A stretch of 64,000 nt of DNA from an uncultured Clostridia bacterium (GCA_934365195.1 CAKRNA010000006.1:62001-126000), one strand, 5' to 3'. Counted from the stretch's first letter, positions 17,797-25,956 are shown. The notes: a model not told the origin generated them from the letters alone. Translations and numbers: made by a program.

Positions 17797-17864
17797 TTAC
17801 CGAAAAGAACTATGATTTGTTATTAAGAGAGAATAGAATTCTCGTCATTCGCTCCGATATAAGC

Positions 17865-17893
17865 TAAGCGCCCTTAAACGGGTGCTTTTTTTT
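17865..17893 (+). terminator. Terminator inside the inverted-repeat element
   Basis: AGCGCCC (17867-17873) pairs with GGGTGCT (17880-17886), one G-T wobble, followed by eight T. It probably came with the gene fragment. Confidence 0.7.
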
Positions 17894-18054
17894 GCAAGGA
17901 TTCGATTTTCTAAACGCTGGTCCCTTTTTTGCCATTAAAAATGCACCTCCAAAAGTTTTACATTTCTGTCCAACTTTGGGGGAGCACTTCATATTTTGGT
18001 AGTTTTATTTATTTTTTATCTTTACTAGATTTTAATAATTTAGGTAGCCGTCAA

Positions 18055-18762
18055 TTATGAAACGTTAATAGGCACAAGCAAGTGTGCTTTCTCATTTGAT
18101 ACGCCGTTTGTAAGTTCAATATCCAAGTAAGTTTTTCCACTTTGTATTCCGGCGGTATCAATTTTTATAATTAATTCCATCAAAATATTGCCGTCCGGTC
18201 TTGTTTTGGTTTCAACACGTATGTCTCCGGCTGAGTATGTTTGTCCGTACTTATCCTTTTCATGCCTAACGTTAATTATATTTCTATCAAGGGGTACAAT
18301 AACCCAAAATAGATTATCTGCAGTTAGCAAATTATCATTTAACTTTATTTTTAATTCGGCAATTCCGCTATTTATTACTAAATCTTTTGGATTATTATCT
18401 TTATCGTAATTAGCAAAAGATTGACCGTAAACGATATTTCCAAGTTCCACTTTCACATAAGCGTCTTTGTCTTGCATACTGAAAGTGTAAGTATCCGTAC
18501 CCGTTTTGCTCACGTCATTACCATTATATGTAACCTTTTTTATATATTTATTAGTGTTGGTTACGGTTACAATAACGTTTATTAATTCGTATTCTGTTGC
18601 TTCTGATTTTACGTTTACCATACAATCATCGGGCTTTTCAACAAAAATGTTATATTTTTTAGGTGGTGGCGGATCGTTATTTGCACACGACGTTAGAACA
18701 ATTCCACCGATAATTACTACTAATATTAGGCTTAGCGCCACAAAAAATTTTTTATTTTTCAT
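18055..18762 (-). CDS. Predicted lipoprotein of unknown function
   Basis: A 235-residue protein with a signal peptide and lipobox LTSC (Cys26). A PPPP linker follows at about residue 31. The rest is beta-rich with no enzyme motif; the segment around YNGNDVSKTGTDTYTFSMQD suggests Ig-like or InlB-like modules, but I cannot assign a family. The ribosome binding site AAGGAGAG lies ahead of ATG. It is the last gene before the 5.7-kb gene-free region and is transcribed away from it. Its role is unknown; surface localisation is the only solid inference. Confidence 0.75.
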   Translation of the reverse strand: MKNKKFFVALSLILVVIIGGIVLTSCANNDPPPPKKYNIFVEKPDDCMVNVKSEATEYELINVIVTVTNTNKYIKKVTYNGNDVSKTGTDTYTFSMQDKDAYVKVELGNIVYGQSFANYDKDNNPKDLVINSGIAELKIKLNDNLLTADNLFWVIVPLDRNIINVRHEKDKYGQTYSAGDIRVETKTRPDGNILMELIIKIDTAGIQSGKTYLDIELTNGVSNEKAHLLVPINVS

Positions 18763-19086
18763 AATACTCTCCTTATGGTGATTTGCACCATTCCTACTTA
18801 AATTTTAATACATACCTGCCTTAAAATCAATAATTCATAAATTTTTTATCGATTTATATATAGTAAATCGTGCATTTTAATATAGAAAAACCTATATTTA
18901 TTTCAATAATTATTTGTTGTAAAACCTTTGCAAAACGAATAGATTAACCGTAATTTGTATGATAAACTTTTTTAATAATAAATATTTTTATTATGTAAAC
19001 TAGAATAAATTAAAAAATATTTGTGTTAATTAAATTGATTAAATAAAATATCCAAAATAACGAAATTGTAAAAAAATATAAATGCG

Positions 19087-19103
19087 TTTTTTCGAGGAGC
19101 AAA
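19087..19103 (+). repeat. TTTTTTCGAGGAGCAAA motif, copy 1
   Basis: A 17-base word that recurs with one change at 19619-19635 and 19655-19670 (TTTTTCAAGGAGCAAA). All three copies have the same orientation. Function unknown. Confidence 0.7.
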
Positions 19104-19312
19104 GATATATTTTGTAAATGTGGAGAAAAGGTGTATTTAGCGCTGGTTTTAACTATAAAAAAATTTTCAAAACAATAAAACTCAAGTCAAAGATAAAAAA
19201 TTGCTAAATGTTATTCCAAATAGAGCGTTCTGCGTAAAAAATTGTATTATAATACTGCAAATTTTTCACGAAAAAACCAGTAAATAAAGTAAATTTCAAC
19301 AAATCAGAGCGG

Positions 19313-19406
19313 TTTAGAGGCAATTTTATTAAAAAATAGAGCATTTCAGAGGCGATTTTATTGCAAATGAGATATTTTAGCGTGATTTAATTAAAAAATA
19401 ACCATA
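19313..19406. repeat. Three tandem diverged 31-base repeats
   Basis: Units 19313-19343, 19344-19374 and 19375-19406 share the core AGAGGCRATTTTATT and a following A-rich half; unit 3 is most diverged (AGCGTGATTTAATT). Period 31-32 bases. Confidence 0.6.
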
Positions 19407-19618
19407 TTTAAACTAATATTTGGTGAAACTGATTAAAAAAAACATAATAATTTATAAGTAAAAAGTGCTGTGAAACAAAATAGTAAATTTATGCAAATTA
19501 TAGCATATAAATACAAAAAATATTAGTAAATATTCAACAATATTCATTATTTTATTAAAAAAAGCAAATATTTATAAATAAAATGAATATTAAATAATAT
19601 GTTAAACAATTTTAGGTA

Positions 19619-19670
19619 TTTTTTCAAGGAGCAAACATTAAATTTTATAGCAAATTTTTCAAGGAGCAAA
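19619..19670 (+). repeat. TTTTTCAAGGAGCAAA motif, copies 2 and 3
   Basis: Two copies 36 bases apart (19619-19635 and 19655-19670) are identical over TTTTTCAAGGAGCAAA. They resemble copy 1 at 19087-19103. The AAGGAG core mimics a ribosome binding site, but no ATG follows in frame with a usable gene. Confidence 0.7.
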
Positions 19671-19791
19671 TTTGGACGATTATTTTTTGCAAAATTTATT
19701 GTATAAAACATTGTCAAATATACACAATAAAGCCGCAAATATACATAATTATTGAATAAATACGGAATGTATGCATAAATAATGTATAAAT

Positions 19792-19807
19792 TGTTCAACG
19801 TGAAACG
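19792..19807 (+). promoter_or_regulatory. parS-like site, 14 of 16 matches
   Basis: TGTTCAACGTGAAACG differs from the Bacillus-type parS TGTTCCACGTGAAACA at two positions. It lies 554 bases left of the perfect site. Confidence 0.6.
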
Positions 19808-19824
19808 ATGCCGAAGTTTACGAA

Positions 19825-19840
19825 TGTAAAACGTGAAACA
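19825..19840 (+). promoter_or_regulatory. Degenerate parS-like half site
   Basis: TGTAAAACGTGAAACA keeps the right half ACGTGAAACA of parS exactly and loses the left half. It lies 33 bases after the 14/16 site. Confidence 0.4.
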
Positions 19841-20345
19841 TAATATTTTAACACAATATAGTATTTGATATATTTAGTTAAATAGAAACAGTTTATGTTG
19901 ATAGGTATTTCGTGTTTTCTGTAAAAAAAATTATCAAAGTATTAAAGCAGGCAATACGGAAATGGTTAAAAATAGGTATTCTAACAATGAGTTCTGTTTG
20001 TAAAGCATAATTAAAACTCTTCGAGCCACAAAATATAAAAGTTTAGCCGCAAAAAGCAAGTTAAATTACGTTTAATCCGTTTAAAATTGTAAATGAAAGG
20101 AGTTTTATAATTAAATTAGTTGTAATTGCATAAACCTTAGGCTATGACTATCAAAACCGTTTTTATTTTGTGATTCGTTTGAATGGAGGAAGTAAGGGCT
20201 TATGATAATAAACGTTAAAAAGGTGTAAGTAATATGCCTAGAAGAATTTTATGCTGTATTTTAAGTTAGGAATTGTTCGAAATATTTTTCTGACAGACAT
20301 TATAAATTCTATATAAAACAGCAAAAAAATACTAAAAAATCTAAT

Positions 20346-20361
20346 TGTTCCACGTGAAACA
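20346..20361. promoter_or_regulatory. parS centromere site, perfect consensus
   Basis: TGTTCCACGTGAAACA matches the 16-base Bacillus subtilis parS consensus exactly. ParB is encoded at 13291-14193. ParB binds this sequence, spreads, and recruits SMC near the origin in Firmicutes. DnaA boxes begin about 70 bases to the right. Confidence 0.92.
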
Positions 20362-20430
20362 AAAATAAAAAATGATAATAAAGCCAAGTGATTTTTAGAA
20401 AAATAATTTAAGTTTTTAAACGCTTGAAAT

Positions 20431-20470
20431 TGTGGAAAACTAAACTTTTTGTGGATAACTTTGTGGATAA
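20431..20470 (-). other. Three co-oriented DnaA boxes next to parS
   Basis: On the minus strand: TTTTCCACA (20431-20439, one mismatch), TTATCCACA (20450-20458, perfect) and TTATCCACA (20462-20470, perfect). Spacings are 19 and 12 bases. An AT-rich stretch follows on the right. Close same-strand boxes are typical of DnaA assembly sites at origins. Confidence 0.75.
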
Positions 20471-20663
20471 GTATGTAAAAATATAGAAAAATAAGTGTAA
20501 TTTGTGATAAAACGCTGTTTTAAAGGGATAGCAACAATCGGGAGTAAAGACTTGTTTTGCCTAAATATTAAGTAGTGAAAGTTAAGGTTTTTGCTGCAAT
20601 CGATAAAGCCGGTTATGTTTAATACGTAGTAGTATAGATTTGAATACCTAAGCGGTTGTGGGT

Positions 20664-20930
20664 GGAAAAAATTTTTCTAAATGAGGTTTTAAAATATTTA
20701 TAAAAAACGTGTTTTAATAAAGAATAGGATATTTTTGGCAATATTTTTAAAAAATCTTTGTTTTTATAAAAACTTAGTAATGTCGGGAAGACGCTAATAG
20801 AAAAATTTTCTAAAGGAAGTTTAAATTTTTTTATATGAATCGTGTTTTTTATAATAAAAATAGGAAGATTTTGGCAATATTTCTAAAAAAATCATTGTTT
20901 TTGTAAAAATATACTATTGTCCTGCAGAGA
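20664..20930. repeat. Two diverged tandem copies of a roughly 135-base unit
   Basis: Unit 1 (20664-20799) and unit 2 (20800-20930) both run: AAAATTTTCTAAA, a TTTATA block, CGTGTTTT, AATAGGA, TTTTGGCAATATTT, AAAAAATC, TTGTTTTT. The order of blocks is kept and the joining bases differ. A weaker third copy may follow. Confidence 0.6.
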
Positions 20931-21399
20931 GTTAAAAAATTTTTTGTTAAAAATACACAAATAGACGCTATAATACGGTCAAAAAAATGTTTTTAGTAAA
21001 ATAAATAAACTTGCAGCAAGACGTTTAAAAAGTGTGTTTTATAACAAAATAAATAAAATTACGTTATTACCATTAAAAGATTGCGTTTATTTTATAAAAT
21101 ATACGAATAATTATATAAGACTTTTTCGTAATAAAATATATAAATCTACCTCATAATACACTAAAAATCGCTGTTTTATTTAATATAATGGATAAAAATG
21201 GGGCGAAAAAACTAAAAAAAGGTTTAGTAACAAGATGAAGATAAATGCTACATGAAGAAAAAAGTAATTATTTAGTAAAATGAACGAAATGTCTTATGCG
21301 CCAGGAAAAACTACCTTGATAATATGCTGATTCGTTGATTGCACGAACCACCGGCTATACTTGAAAGAGAAGGATTAAAAATATTCTGATTTTAAAAGT

Positions 21400-21750
21400 T
21401 TTTTGTTAAAATTATAGTGTTTAGTTAAATTTCGTACAATATTTATGCAATTTGGTATATGCCGAACACGGTTTAGCATTTTTTTAGTAAGCAAAAGTTT
21501 TAATTAGACCGATACCGGTTTAAAAAATATTTTTTTTACTATTTTTTTTGTTATAATTATTGTATTTACTTAAATTGCTAGGAATATGTATAATATTTTC
21601 TATATGCCGGATATGTCTTAGAAGTTTTCTAGTAAGCCAGATGCAATATTTGGCAGAATAGTGTAAAATTATTGTTATTAGTTATATTTCGAACAATATT
21701 TATGCAATTCCTATATCCGAATACGCTTTAAGATTTTGTTTGTAATTGGT
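21400..21750. repeat. Three diverged copies of a roughly 92-base unit
   Basis: Copies lie at 21400-21492, 21543-21638 and 21661-21750. Shared landmarks in order are AATTAT, TTTAGTTAAATT-like, AATATTTATGCAATT-like, TATATGCCG and TTTTCTAGTAAGC-like. Period about 143 then 118 bases. No coding potential. Confidence 0.6.
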
Positions 21751-23748
21751 TGTTATATTTCAGTATCTATGGATCTATAATAACCTTTTTGTCTAGATTT
21801 AAAATGCCGCATTATTTAAACATTAAAAGATAGTTGCTAATTAGTATTTAGTGAAAATAATTAAACTAACACAAATTTAGATGCTGCTAGCGTGCGTTTA
21901 GTAGGATAATTTAGTGATATAACGATATTTTGATAAAAAATTAGGGGGTATTGTTAAAAATGCACCAGTTTGCTTGTTTGTGGCTTTTTGAATGGCAATA
22001 TATTTAACGGTATATTTAAATAACAATGTTTAGAGGTTATTTTAATATTTAATTAAAAATAGGAGAATGGGTAAAAATTAGATTTAATTCAAGTAAAATC
22101 TAAATATTTTTGCAATAACAGGGATAAAATATATTATTTTAGAGTTAAAAAGTATTTAATATGAAATTTTTTAAATATTAAAATATTTATTATTTTATAT
22201 TAGAATAGGTTTTTAATCTATTTTTCTTTAATAAAGTGATTATCTTGATAATAAATACTAGAATATTTGCTACGTTAAATTATAAATTAGTAAAAAATTT
22301 TTTAGGCGAAAAGAGGTAATTGCTTGTTTTTAATTATTACAAATTAAAAATTTTTCTATATTGCTATGTTAATGTAGTATTCAATAGTATGCAATAAAAA
22401 CTAATAGAATTTTATTATAAATGTATAAATATACGGCGAAATCTTATTTATTGCATATCTATACAAATTAAAAAAGCAAAAATTTATATAAATATGTTAT
22501 AAACGTTTGCTCACAAGATAAAGCGGTTAAACTGCCGTTTACAGATATTCTTTATTCGGAATTTTTTAATAAGTATTTTTAAATATAATTTTATATGAAA
22601 AAATGTTTTTGTTCAGTTTGTTTAGCGTTTGATAATTTTTGGTTAAAACTTTATTTTCGTATTCGTTTTTATTTTTCTATTACTTATATCTGCATGCATA
22701 GTAAAACAATAAGTAAATTTAGTTGAACCGATTCAAGCAGGTTGCTTTGTCAGTATGATTCGTCAATTTTTAGGAAAAGGAGTGGTGAGGCTTAGGGGGA
22801 AACATTTTTTTCTAATTATTATGAAGCGAAGATGTTAAAATTAAATGGAACAACAGTTTCAATTTAAAAAGATAAAGGAATAAGGACATTAAATTCTACT
22901 GCTACTTAGGTGGAGTGCAACAGTGGATACCTAAAAATTGCAAAGTTGAAACGTTTCAAGTTAATTAGAATACCGGTATTATCTCGAATGCCAAAGACTA
23001 ATTTGATGAAACGTGATTGCTTGAATGTTTTAAATAATCTATATAAATTTAGCAGTACGAAGTTGTAAAAAAACCTCTATTAGTAAAAAGTCGAATTGTT
23101 TTAAGTTGCGTTTATTATATCTCTACGAGGAGAATTACGGTGTATTTTTTGGGAAAAGATTAAAAAGAATCGAGGTCGAAAAAACTGAACAAACGTTTGG
23201 TTTTTATTGACTAGATAAGATTTGTTTTCATTAACGTGGGAGGATTTGGTTTAACATATTAAATTTTTCTAATTACAAATAAAAGTAGTTATTTCAGTGC
23301 TTGTTTAACAAAAAATTGAAATATAAATAGTTAAGGAATACAATAGTTAGAATTATTAGGGGCAATTTTTTTCCTTACATATATAAATCAGTGGCAGGAA
23401 AGTTAGGGTTTAATCGGTTCACCATTATTGAATGCAGCAAGTATTTGTTTGATGCTATTTAAAAAGGGGAAAATCAACAATAATATCGGAAAAAAATAAT
23501 TAAAATTGTCAATATGGCGTGGAAAAAGTTCATAATTGTGATAAAAACGGCGGTTTGCGTAGATATTTTTTATTTTGGGTTGGTAAGCGCTGTGAAACTG
23601 GTAGCAAATATTTGCAATTTTTGTAAAACGTAAGAAAATATGGCAGAAGAAAATGATTCGAAAGAAAATAAGAAAAAGAGTAGATGATAAGATGAGAAGA
23701 AGAGAGAAAGGAAAGGGGGAAATTAGCCAAGGGAAAAGGCGTAAAAAA

Positions 23749-23771
23749 GGTGATTTGCGGGCAAAAAGCGA
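23749..23771 (+). repeat. Left copy of a 23-base direct repeat flanking the paralogue cassette
   Basis: The 23 bases starting GGTGATTTGCGG and ending AAAAAGCGA occur again, identically, at 28935-28957. Weaker similarity (GGGGGAAAT and AGCC blocks) extends upstream of both copies. Confidence 0.8.
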
Positions 23772-23848
23772 AAAATAGTGTGAGAAGTTTGTATCGAGGG
23801 AATCAAATTAGGAAATTGAGGGGGAGGAATGAAGTAGAGGCTTAAAAC

Positions 23849-23927
23849 ATAAAACGGGCGGTGTTAGGTTGAATATAAAACGGGCGTGGTTTAGCGTGGA
23901 TATAAAGCGGACGAGGGTAAAATTTAC
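23849..23927. repeat. Three tandem 26-27-base repeats
   Basis: Units begin at 23849, 23875 and 23902 with ATAAARCGGRCG followed by GGTTTAG-like bases. They stand in a strongly purine-rich stretch just before the array promoter. Confidence 0.65.
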
Positions 23928-23992
23928 AAGGTGAAAAAGGAAGAATAAAAAATTTTTTAGGAAGGCGGCGGTTATCTAAAGATAAAAAAATC

Positions 23993-24020
23993 TTGACAAA
24001 AAAAGGGGATATGATATAAT
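23993..24020 (+). promoter_or_regulatory. Strong promoter ahead of paralogue array 1
   Basis: TTGACA (23993-23998), 16-base spacer, TATAAT (24015-24020) with a TG at 24012-24013, forming an extended -10. Both hexamers are perfect. The transcript would start near 24027 and have an untranslated leader of about 460 bases before the first gene. Confidence 0.85.
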
Positions 24021-24485
24021 GAAAGTAGGTGGCAAGGGTTTTCCTGATTAACCGATTTGAAAATTGTTTTATTGATTTTGAATTTAGTTTAAATTTTTTC
24101 TTGTATAGTATTAAAAAAGTTTAGAAAGTTTTGCAAGTTATTTTATTTTGGTTTTTTGTTTTTAATTTAAGCGTAAAAAGTTGGTTTGGCGTTTTGAGAA
24201 TTAAAAATATGGTTGAATTTGAACGAATTAGTTGTTTTAGTAAGCCTGTTTGGTGCGGCTTAGCATCATTTTGGGGCATGAAAGGATTTAGGTTAAAGCC
24301 GTGAATTGTTTTTGGAAAATGGGCGGTTTGAAAGTAAGTAAGATTTTAAAGTATTTAAAATGTTTGGTTAAACGGTTTGTGGCGTTTTATTTAAAAATTT
24401 GATTATCGTATTTGATAAGTATCACGAAAAAAAAGTAATCCTATTAAATAGGTTTTGAAAATTAAGTAATAAAAGGAGGAAGGAT

Positions 24486-24779
24486 ATGGCGTTATTTGAC
24501 AAATCTTATCTTGATAAAGAAAGAAACGTTATGGTGTTTGAAGTAAATAGGTACATGCTTGAAGACGAAAGCGAAGAAGAAAGAAAAACCGGTATGGCAG
24601 GGGTTCTAATTTATGAATTTAAAAAAATGTTTCCTGAAAAAAAGGAAGAGTTGGCAAAAGTTGGAGCAAATATAGCAGAACTTGAAAACGGAGACCCAGA
24701 TGACGCAGAAAATACTTTAACGTTAAAAAGTATAAACAAGTTTGCATACGAATTATTTATGGTATTAAAAGATGAATAA
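24486..24779 (+). CDS. Array 1 paralogue A, small acidic protein of unknown function
   Basis: A 97-residue soluble, charged protein starting MALFDKSYLDKERNVMVFEV. The ribosome binding site AAGGAGGAAGG is ideal. There is no signal peptide, membrane helix or recognised motif; the middle (EFKKMFPEKKEELAKVGANI) and end (KFAYELFMVLKDE) look helical. It is the first of four tandem copies with the same N-terminus MALFDKSYLD. It should be read from the strong promoter at 23993. I do not recognise the family; immunity protein, phage-defence component or structural protein are all only guesses. Confidence 0.8.
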   Translation: MALFDKSYLDKERNVMVFEVNRYMLEDESEEERKTGMAGVLIYEFKKMFPEKKEELAKVGANIAELENGDPDDAENTLTLKSINKFAYELFMVLKDE

Positions 24780-24857
24780 ACGGTTTAGTAAATATAGTTT
24801 GAAAAATTAGTTATTACAAAAAATATGAAAAAATATCTGATAAAAAGGAGGCACGAT

Positions 24858-25148
24858 ATGGCGTTATTTGACAAATCTTATTTAGACGAAGAAAGAAACG
24901 TTATGGTGTATGAAATCAATAAGCACACTCTTGAAGACGAAAGCGAAGAGGCTTGCAAAAACGGTATTGTAGCGGCTTTAATTTTTGAACTTAAAAAAAT
25001 GTTTCCTGAAAAAAAGGAAGAGTTAACAAAAATTAGAGCAAATATAACAGAACTTAAAAACGGGGACCCAAATGATGCAGAAAATACTTTAATGTTAAAA
25101 AGTATAAATAAGTTTGCGTACGAATTATTTATGGTATTGAAAGATTAA
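24858..25148 (+). CDS. Array 1 paralogue B
   Basis: A 96-residue copy, closest to paralogue A (both contain the EESEE-like acid patch, FKKMFPEKKEEL or LKKMFPEKKEEL, and KFAYELFMVLKD). I place the start at 24858, where AAAAGGAGGCACGAT precedes ATGGCG exactly as in copy C; the longer open frame from 24825 lacks such a site. The gene-to-gene period is 372 bases from copy A. Because A and B are the most alike, this duplication looks recent. Function unknown. Confidence 0.8.
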   Translation: MALFDKSYLDEERNVMVYEINKHTLEDESEEACKNGIVAALIFELKKMFPEKKEELTKIRANITELKNGDPNDAENTLMLKSINKFAYELFMVLKD

Positions 25149-25240
25149 TAAACGGTTTAGTAAAGATGGCTTGAAAGAATTAGTTATTACAAGAAATTAA
25201 AAAAATATGAAAAAAATATCTGATAAAAAGGAGGCACGAT

Positions 25241-25534
25241 ATGGCGTTATTTGACAAATCTTATTTAGACGAAGAAAGGAATGTTATGGTGTATGAAGTA
25301 GGTAGGTACACCCTTGAAGATATGGGGGAAGAAGAAAGAAAGGTTGGTATGGTATCCTCATATATCGACCGAATAATTGAAAAATATCCTCAAAAAGAAG
25401 AGGAATTAAGAAAAATAAATAAGTACGTAAATGAACTAATGCAATCGTGTTATGAAAATGTAGAAGAATTGTTAATGCTTTATGGTATGGATAAAATTTT
25501 AGAAATGCTTTACGAAGTTTTACGAAATGAATAA
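25241..25534 (+). CDS. Array 1 paralogue C
   Basis: A 97-residue copy that keeps the N-terminal MALFDKSYLDEERNVMVYEV but has a different second half (SSYIDRIIEKYPQKEEELR, then MLYGMDKILEMLYEVLRNE). The 3' half has diverged more than the 5' half and upstream bases, which are near identical to those of copy B including the GGAGGCACGAT ribosome binding site. This pattern fits gene conversion or selection to vary the C-terminal half. Function unknown. Confidence 0.8.
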   Translation: MALFDKSYLDEERNVMVYEVGRYTLEDMGEEERKVGMVSSYIDRIIEKYPQKEEELRKINKYVNELMQSCYENVEELLMLYGMDKILEMLYEVLRNE

Positions 25535-25626
25535 AGCAGAAGACTTAGCGTTTTTAAATAGAAAAGGAAAAGCAATTTTATTAAAAAGGGTTTTGATAAA
25601 AAAAGTAATAAAAGGAGAAGAAAAAA

Positions 25627-25956
25627 ATGGCATTATTTGACAAATCTTATTTAGACAAAGAAAGGGACGTTTGTGTATTCGAAGTAGATAAGGAAAAACT
25701 TGAAGACGTAAGCGAAGAGGCTTACAAAGACGGCATTGTAGGTGTTTTGGTTGGCGAACTTATGGATATGTTTCCAAAAAAAGAGGACGAACTTCTAAAA
25801 ATCACTACCAAAATAAATAAACTTAAATATAGAGAGCCTAGGGATGCAGAAAACACTTTAATCCTAGAAGGTATCAATAGTTTTGCTGAGCAGTTGTTTA
25901 TGGTTCTGAAAGACTGTAAAACAAGAAAAAAGCAAAAGTTTTTGGGGAGAAATTAA
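25627..25956 (+). CDS. Array 1 paralogue D, with basic C-terminal tail
   Basis: A 109-residue copy beginning MALFDKSYLDKERDVCVFEV. It is like A and B in the middle (MDMFPKKEDELLKI, EPRDAENTLILEGINS) but runs past the usual end into KTRKKQKFLGRN, a basic extension absent from the other three. The stop codon used by A-C is lost by substitution or a small indel. The ribosome binding site is AAAAGGAGAAG. It ends array 1; a TnpV-like gene follows. Confidence 0.78.
   Translation: MALFDKSYLDKERDVCVFEVDKEKLEDVSEEAYKDGIVGVLVGELMDMFPKKEDELLKITTKINKLKYREPRDAENTLILEGINSFAEQLFMVLKDCKTRKKQKFLGRN

Larger units (their letters stand above)
17495..17991. mobile_element. 497-bp MITE-like element with about 55-bp imperfect terminal inverted repeats
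   Basis: The left end (17495-17548) and right end (17937-17991) match over about 55 bases when one is reverse-complemented; both begin TGAAGTGC on the outer edge, so the ends are TG...CA as in IS3-like elements. Each end is itself a palindrome: GTGCACTC...GAGTGCAT on the left. The interior holds no transposase, only a broken coding fragment (17612-17796) and a terminator hairpin. I see no convincing target-site duplication. It could be a non-autonomous IS derivative or a relic of two IS ends that captured a gene fragment. Confidence 0.7.
18763..24485. other. 5.7-kb gene-free AT-rich region, candidate chromosomal origin and centromere
   Basis: No reading frame here has a ribosome binding site, normal codon use or recognisable product. 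The region carries a perfect parS, two degenerate parS-like sites, three same-strand DnaA boxes, and at least five sets of diverged direct repeats (separate entries). Strand bias also changes: I count G=14, C=3 in 20161-20220 and G=23, C=4 in 23701-23760, against G=3, C=8 in the non-coding 15001-15060; between about 18.9 and 19.8 kb the two are balanced. Minus-strand parB, parA and rsmG lie to its left and plus-strand rpmH to mnmG to its right. Together this suggests the replication origin lies within it. Confidence 0.65.

Noticed and set aside
17485..18000. Target-site duplication around the inverted-repeat element
   Set aside because: Flanks GTAAAA and TATTTT are not direct repeats; no convincing duplication could be seen.
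19547..19798. 83-residue open frame on the minus strand in the gene-free region
   Set aside because: Asn/Tyr/Leu-rich product dictated by AT-rich DNA, no ribosome binding site, no similarity to known proteins.
22940..23020. Further parS sites near TGAAACGTTTCA and TGAAACGTGA
   Set aside because: They share only the GAAACGT core and miss the CACGTG centre; too weak to call.
23530..23730. 66-residue minus-strand frame (Ser/Leu/Phe-rich)
   Set aside because: It is the complement of a purine-rich stretch, so long Ser/Phe/Leu runs are expected; no start signal.
24209..24304. 31-residue frame in the leader of array 1 (MVEFERISCFSKPVWCGLAS...)
   Set aside because: No ribosome binding site before its ATG; too short to support without conservation, though a leader peptide remains possible.
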